Below the pieces are notes generated by a model, which saw only the letters and a program-made list of their open reading frames with translations, ran no database searches and was not told the origin of the DNA. A program made the position numbers and the translations under genes. 64,000 nt of DNA from Dactylellina haptotyla (Eukaryota; Ascomycota; Orbiliomycetes; Orbiliales; Orbiliaceae), in the NCBI GenBank assembly GCA_031310005.1, contig CM062381.1, positions 372,001-436,000 on the forward strand. The letters run 5' to 3'. Below are positions 59,119-64,000 of this stretch, piece by piece; the stretch's first letter is position 1, and every line of letters begins with the position of its first letter.

Positions 59119-62100
59119 AAAATATTCAACAGGCTCTTTTTGTTATAGTTTTTTTGTTGTTTGTGCCGCGTATGCTGACGGGGTATCTTCAAACACAGGA
59201 AGCGAGAAATCAAGCCGAAGGAGGAGAAGGAGGAAAAGTTCGCGTGCACGAAGTAAATGTTGATTGTGGGAATGAGGTGTGGATATATTCTTGATTAGGA
59301 GGGAAGCCCGTTCGTGCATATGGCTTGTTTTTTTATTTTATTCTTCACGACAGACAAAGCTTCATTCGAATACGAATTCGCGAAAGCTTTGGTAAGGAAT
59401 CAGTCAATTGATGGTGGGTGGACCTGAGTACGACGACGTCTGTTAACGTACGGGAGCTAAAATTATTTTTTATTCTTTCTGTACCACACCCATCCCTGGT
59501 TTATAGTTTGTTTAGCTTCCATAGTTTAATCAAAGGCACATGTCTCTGGTGCTCATAACGCGCGTGCGTGGAGCTTTAAGGGTGAAGAAACGGCATTCCA
59601 GCGGCTCTCGGTCTCGGCGAGGCATGCCGAGCCCTGAATTTTGTAAATTTATAAGGGGAAAAGAAAAACTTTAGCTCATTTCGGTTACATTCTTTTTCGT
59701 GTAGATTTCATTCTTTTTTTTTTTTTTTGTCTTGCAACGGCGCGGAGTGTGGAACACGGGTGAACCTTGTTAATTCTGTCATCGACAGAAGAAATAAAAA
59801 TATATGCTCTGAAGTGGTAAGCGGTGAGCCCGGTGTAGAGTTAGAGAAGACGAAGGCTTGAGCTTTGTCACGAGGCTTGATTGGTGAATTATTCGAATGA
59901 AATGGCTTGCGGTTTGGAAGGAGCTATGCTACTCTGGAAGCTTGGCGTTACACGTATGATATTTGAGCCGAGTTCAGCTATGCGTATGCCTTGAATGTGT
60001 CAGGAGAATTCGAAGGAAGAAGCGTCGGGTAAAAAGTACTGAGCTCAGAAATGCTATCGGGCGGCGCACGAATGAAGGTCTGCCGGTCTGCTTTCCGGGT
60101 TAGCGAGTACGTTGGAGCGGAATAAGGTTTGAAAAATGGTGTTTGCAATTTGTTATTATGAATGGAAGGGGATTAGTGGCATGGATGTGTATATGGTGGT
60201 TGTGACGATTGGTCGCGCGAGCTAGCTTGATACGAGGGTGATGAAAAAAAAAAGAGAACTGCAAGGCTAAGTGTCGTCGATCGATCGGGTCATCGATACA
60301 AGCTGGTTCCAGGTTTTCGATTTGAGGTTGAGGACAAGTTTTCGTTTTGAATTCCGGTAGACGGAGGGATTAATTGTAATCAAGTTAGGACTCGGGTATC
60401 CATAGATAGTATGCAGCGATACTGTGCAGCACGCTATCGAGATTAAGAGACATCGCACGCCGGAGATATTTTATCTTCTCAGTGGCCTCGATAGCTAGGA
60501 GACTTTGGGAGGGGAAGGTCTTTTATATGAGATCTGCCAGCTAGTTTGCAATTGTCATACTAAATTTGTAAAATTGGGGGCTCTTGCTTTGAATTTCTGG
60601 TTTGTCCAACCCCACTGGCCGGATGTTCGGCTTGCAAATGGGTGAGCCTAGATATCATAGTTATAATTTTAGGTTGAGGCTAGCTAGTTAAGTGCGACGG
60701 TGATAGTGATAAGCTTAAGGCCAGAATAACCTTACTTTTTACATGGACGGTAGCACGTGTATAGTAGAGCTCTAGCAATAGAAAAGCTTTTTTCTGTCGG
60801 TGAATAGACTGCAGATGATCGCGGTCGAGAGGCGGACTCCGCGAACAGACGTGACGGCCAAGAGGGGGGTTAATTTACGGGTTTGACGCACAGCGTGGTC
60901 GGAATTGGGGAGAGGTTTGCGTGCAAAATGCATAGCAGAGGGCAGATATCGGTGCCACCCGGTGGGGATTTGAGCCCTGCGGCATCGTGTCATCATGCCT
61001 GTTGACGCGGTTTGGGCCCGCGAGCGCGCGGGAGAGTACGTAGTTTGATATTCAAGCCCGGTTTCTTCGAAGCTTCCACTATGTATCTATTCTCTACCAT
61101 CGATCGAAGAGCTACTCGATTGCAATTGTGATTGCAATTGTGCCGGGACGGTATATACCAATCACGGCTCAACAAACAATAACAATGGACGAGCCGGATG
61201 TGCAGATAAAACGGACACAATGGCAATAATACGCTAATATCAGCCGGAGAGAGTGTTTCTCGGCCTGGCAGGGCTCTCAGACGTCTTTGTTTTCGCTTGC
61301 CGGAAGATACGTATGGGGGAATAAGGGACATGCCGGCGGCCAGGGGTAATTTGAGGCCAGTGGCGCACCGGACGTGCGTCGATGGACGATTGAAATGGCC
61401 ATTTGCAATAATATTTGCCCTTCAGCTGCCAAGCCAATTTCGTTCGCACAAGCTTCTGTTGCGGGTCAGCGAAGCCAGAAGGAAGAAGACACAAACGAAA
61501 CTCGCTGGAGCCAAGAGAATGCAGGCCACTTCTCCGACGTGGGCGATAATTACAAGGACATGATCGATATTACTGTCCAGCTATGCCGCCGATAAATAAC
61601 AGTAGTATTAATATATAGGAGAGGGCGTGGCTTCCGTCCGCCGATTGCGAACTGACGAGCACACCTCTCACCATCACCAGCATCTCTTATTATCGTTCTG
61701 CCTGACCGAGTCGTCCGATCCTGCCATCCAAGCGGAAAGAGCCAAGGCCCAACCAAGGTTCTCACGAGCGCTACCCGGTGGACCCATTGACTGCATTTGG
61801 GGCGGATAGTCAGAGCACCCAGCCGCAAACTTACCACGAACTGCTGGATAAGTATAGTCCGTTTGATTGACCGCCGCCATTCGATCATACTCTCCCACCG
61901 ATCTGTTGCCCCAGTTGGTCGGTAGAAGAAGAACAGGCACGGCGGATTAGTGTGCAGACGCCAAGGCCGTACAACACGCCGTCAAACGCAACAACAAACC
62001 TGAAACGGCGTTCCATTCGGATTCCTCGTCCTCGAGATCCAATATAAGACTCCATTCCACCTCAGCAACAGGAACGGCGTACAGGCGACTCGCTGGGATA

Positions 62101-62664
62101 CAAAATATAGAGAACTGCTTTCCCTTTGAGAGCATCCACTCCTTTTCCCTCTCCCGCCAATATCGTCGACACCCGCCTTTACCCCCCCGGCCAATCTCCT
62201 GCTGGCTAGCTCCCCGGCCAAGACTTCTCTTTCGTCAGCTCTCTCCTTTTTCCCACTCCCTAGCGCCGCTCTTGGAGACGAGCGGCCAAGGCGCCCTGAC
62301 AAAACCTCAGTCCGACGAACATCCTTAGCGATATCCAGTCTGTCCTTTTATAGCAGGCCCTTCTTCTTCGGATAAGCCTGCCGAACTGCTTGCCTGCCTT
62401 GTCCTTCCTGTAGCTCGCCCTCCTTCTCCTCCTAACCCACCCACCGCTGCTTGCTATCCTCTGCGTTATCTCGCGTGCTCCCTCCTCTTCTGTCGTCGGG
62501 CCGTTTTCATTTTGCATATTTTTTAATTATTTTTTTAAGGAAAAAATACTATCGTCGCGCGGTGGAGAGATAACAAACAATTATAAGGCCCACGAACTCG
62601 AAAGGCTTCCCCCTTCAACCTCCCCTCGACCAGTCTCCGCTGTGCTGTGCTCTCTGCCTGCAAT
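59119..62664. other. Intergenic, 3.5 kb
   Basis: No gene is supported. A T15 run lies at 59714-59728, and a 12-nt direct repeat (ATTGCAATTGTG) occurs twice near 61122-61142. From about 62100 to 62660 the + strand is strongly CT-rich, forming the leader of the glycosyltransferase gene. Confidence 0.5.
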
Positions 62665-64000
62665 ATGGCAGTATCCAGCAACATGTTGAACCGGCGGATC
62701 ACCATGATTTTACTCACCTGCATCGTGCTCCCCTTCGTGCTCGTTAGCTTGAGCCACTTCGGTGGCACCGCGGAAACCACCCTGAGCCCCATAACCGACC
62801 AGATCCACCGCCAGCCCGAAGCTCCCGTCCACCAGCCGCCGGCTCCCTTGAACAACAAGCAGGAATGGTCCGACATTGACTTCAGCAAGGACCAGAGCAA
62901 AGGCACCGGTCAAGATGTCGCAAAGCCGCCCACCAACAGCCCCAATACCGACGTCGCCATCCCCACGGATGATATCGTGGCGCAGGTCCGGAACGAGACC
63001 CTGGGCTTCGGCGCCATTCTCCTGATATCGCTCAAGATCAGAACCGACAGACAGGACGCTGTTTCCCTCATCGCCAGCCGGGCCGGCCTGCGTGTCACCC
63101 ATATCATCGACGCCGTCAGAGGAGAGGATATCCACCAGAAAGCCTACCCGTACGGTACGGCGCGAACCGAGCTGCCTCTCCCCTACCTGGGCAGCTGGAG
63201 ATCGCACATGAACGCCTTCAAGTACATCATCGACAACAAGATCGAAACCGCGCTGCTTCTCGAAGATGACATTGATTGGTATGCTCATCCTTTTCCCGCG
63301 CCACTTCACGATTAACAACCATCACGAGAACAGCACGTAGCTAACCTATTTCGTTTTCTTTCAATCTTTAGGGATATCTATGTTAAAGACCAAATGACAT
63401 CGTTCTCCAAAGCCCTACGAAACAGCCCTCTCCGGAAGCCATTCACCACCGAAGAGATCAGACGCGCTCCATACGGTCTCGACTGGGACGTCATGCACCT
63501 CGGTACCTCGAAGAATCTCATGGCTCCTCCCCCTTATAACAACCTTTTCCACCGATACGACGACGCCTACACCACTCCCCGCTCCATGACCCGTCGGGAC
63601 CGTCCCTGTGGCGATCGCGATTTCTTCTGTTGGAACGACATCATCAAGCAGACTCAATCCGGCGACAAGCAGCGAGTCATATTCCCGTCCTATCAACCTG
63701 TCGGCCTGGTCGCTCTTGCCGTGAGCTACAGAGGCGCGCAGAAACTTCTCTACGATCTCTCCTGGAAGGGACTCGATACATCCATGGATTTCGGCGTGCG
63801 CGATGGCTGCCAACGTGGGTTCTTGAAGGGATGGTCCGTCACGCCTCCGATCATGTCCTCCTGGAGAGTTAAGGGCGCCGGAGACTCTGATTTGAGAAAC
63901 GGCGGCAAGGGATCCCCCGGTGTCGGTGTCGGAAACATGCAGGGAGAAGGTGTGGGACTCGGATGGAGCGCTAGAAAAGCACTTCGAGAAGTGTTCGAGG
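62665..64000 (+). CDS. GT25-like type II membrane glycosyltransferase, partial at the right edge
   Basis: Two exons are visible (62665-63278 and 63372 to the edge) around a 93-bp intron with a GTATGC donor and TTTAG acceptor; splicing gives LLEDDIDW-DIYVKDQ in frame. The start is the ATG at 62665, since the frame upstream only offers a GTG. A short cytosolic head is followed by a signal anchor (about residues 12-28, MILLTCIVLPFVLVSL), then a Pro/Ser-rich stem, as in Golgi enzymes. The catalytic domain starts near residue 115 with the GAILLISLKIRTDR strand usual in family 25, then a GSWRSHMNAF helix and the metal-binding EDDID. Later DWDVMHLG and the SYRGAQKLLYD helix also fit. The sugar donor and acceptor are not readable. 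The frame is still open at 64000. Confidence 0.9.

Noticed and set aside
1-64000. tRNA genes
   Set aside because: I looked for B-box-like GGTTCGAATCC on both strands and saw no convincing case with a matching A box.

Overview
This window looks like nuclear DNA of a filamentous ascomycete (Pezizomycotina, most likely a leotiomycete; the class is an inference from the look of the proteins, not a search). The evidence is short introns (47-143 bp) with GTRNGT donors, CTAAC/CTGAC-type branch sites and YAG acceptors, CT-rich 5' leaders, and fungal families: an NmrA-like oxidoreductase, a GH43 beta-xylosidase, a Jen1-type carboxylate permease and a GT25-like glycosyltransferase. About 13 protein genes can be supported in 64 kb, which is sparse for this group. 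Several 3-9 kb stretches hold no convincing gene. No tRNA, rRNA, CRISPR array or intact transposon was recognised.

Layout. 1-8.4 kb: a partial minus-strand gene at the left edge, a myristoylation-type 583-aa orphan (+), a long intergenic stretch with a cluster of three related RNA-like hairpins (6424-6773), then a plasma-membrane-type syntaxin (-). 9.9-16.4 kb: a small 188-aa orphan (-), an NmrA-like protein (-) and a 942-aa three-exon orphan (+). 16.4-25 kb: gene desert. 25-25.8 kb: a 272-aa putative C2H2-finger protein (+). 25.8-31.2 kb: gene desert. 31.2-54.8 kb: six genes, all on the minus strand: aldo-keto reductase, a large membrane orphan, intracellular GH43 beta-xylosidase, sugar-porter MFS, Jen1-like monocarboxylate permease and a tRNase Z-like hydrolase. 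56.2-59.1 kb: a 962-aa protein with an RNase H-like C-terminal region (+). 62.7-64 kb: a GT25-like type II membrane glycosyltransferase running off the right edge (+).

How the genes may work together. The 31-51 kb block carries carbon-use functions: xylo-oligosaccharide cleavage (GH43, no signal peptide), sugar uptake (MFS), carbonyl/aldose reduction (AKR) and lactate/pyruvate-type uptake (Jen1-like). Two strict XlnR-type GGCTAAA motifs lie upstream of the GH43 gene. The genes are 2-5 kb apart, so this is a loose neighbourhood rather than a proven cluster.

The most unusual signal is the hairpin array at 6424-6773. Three tandem inverted repeats share a strongly conserved 5' arm. Three stem positions change on both arms together (G-C in copy 1, A-U in copies 2 and 3), and a CCAAT/TATA-like pair sits just upstream. 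It looks like an undescribed structured non-coding RNA or milRNA-type precursor cluster.
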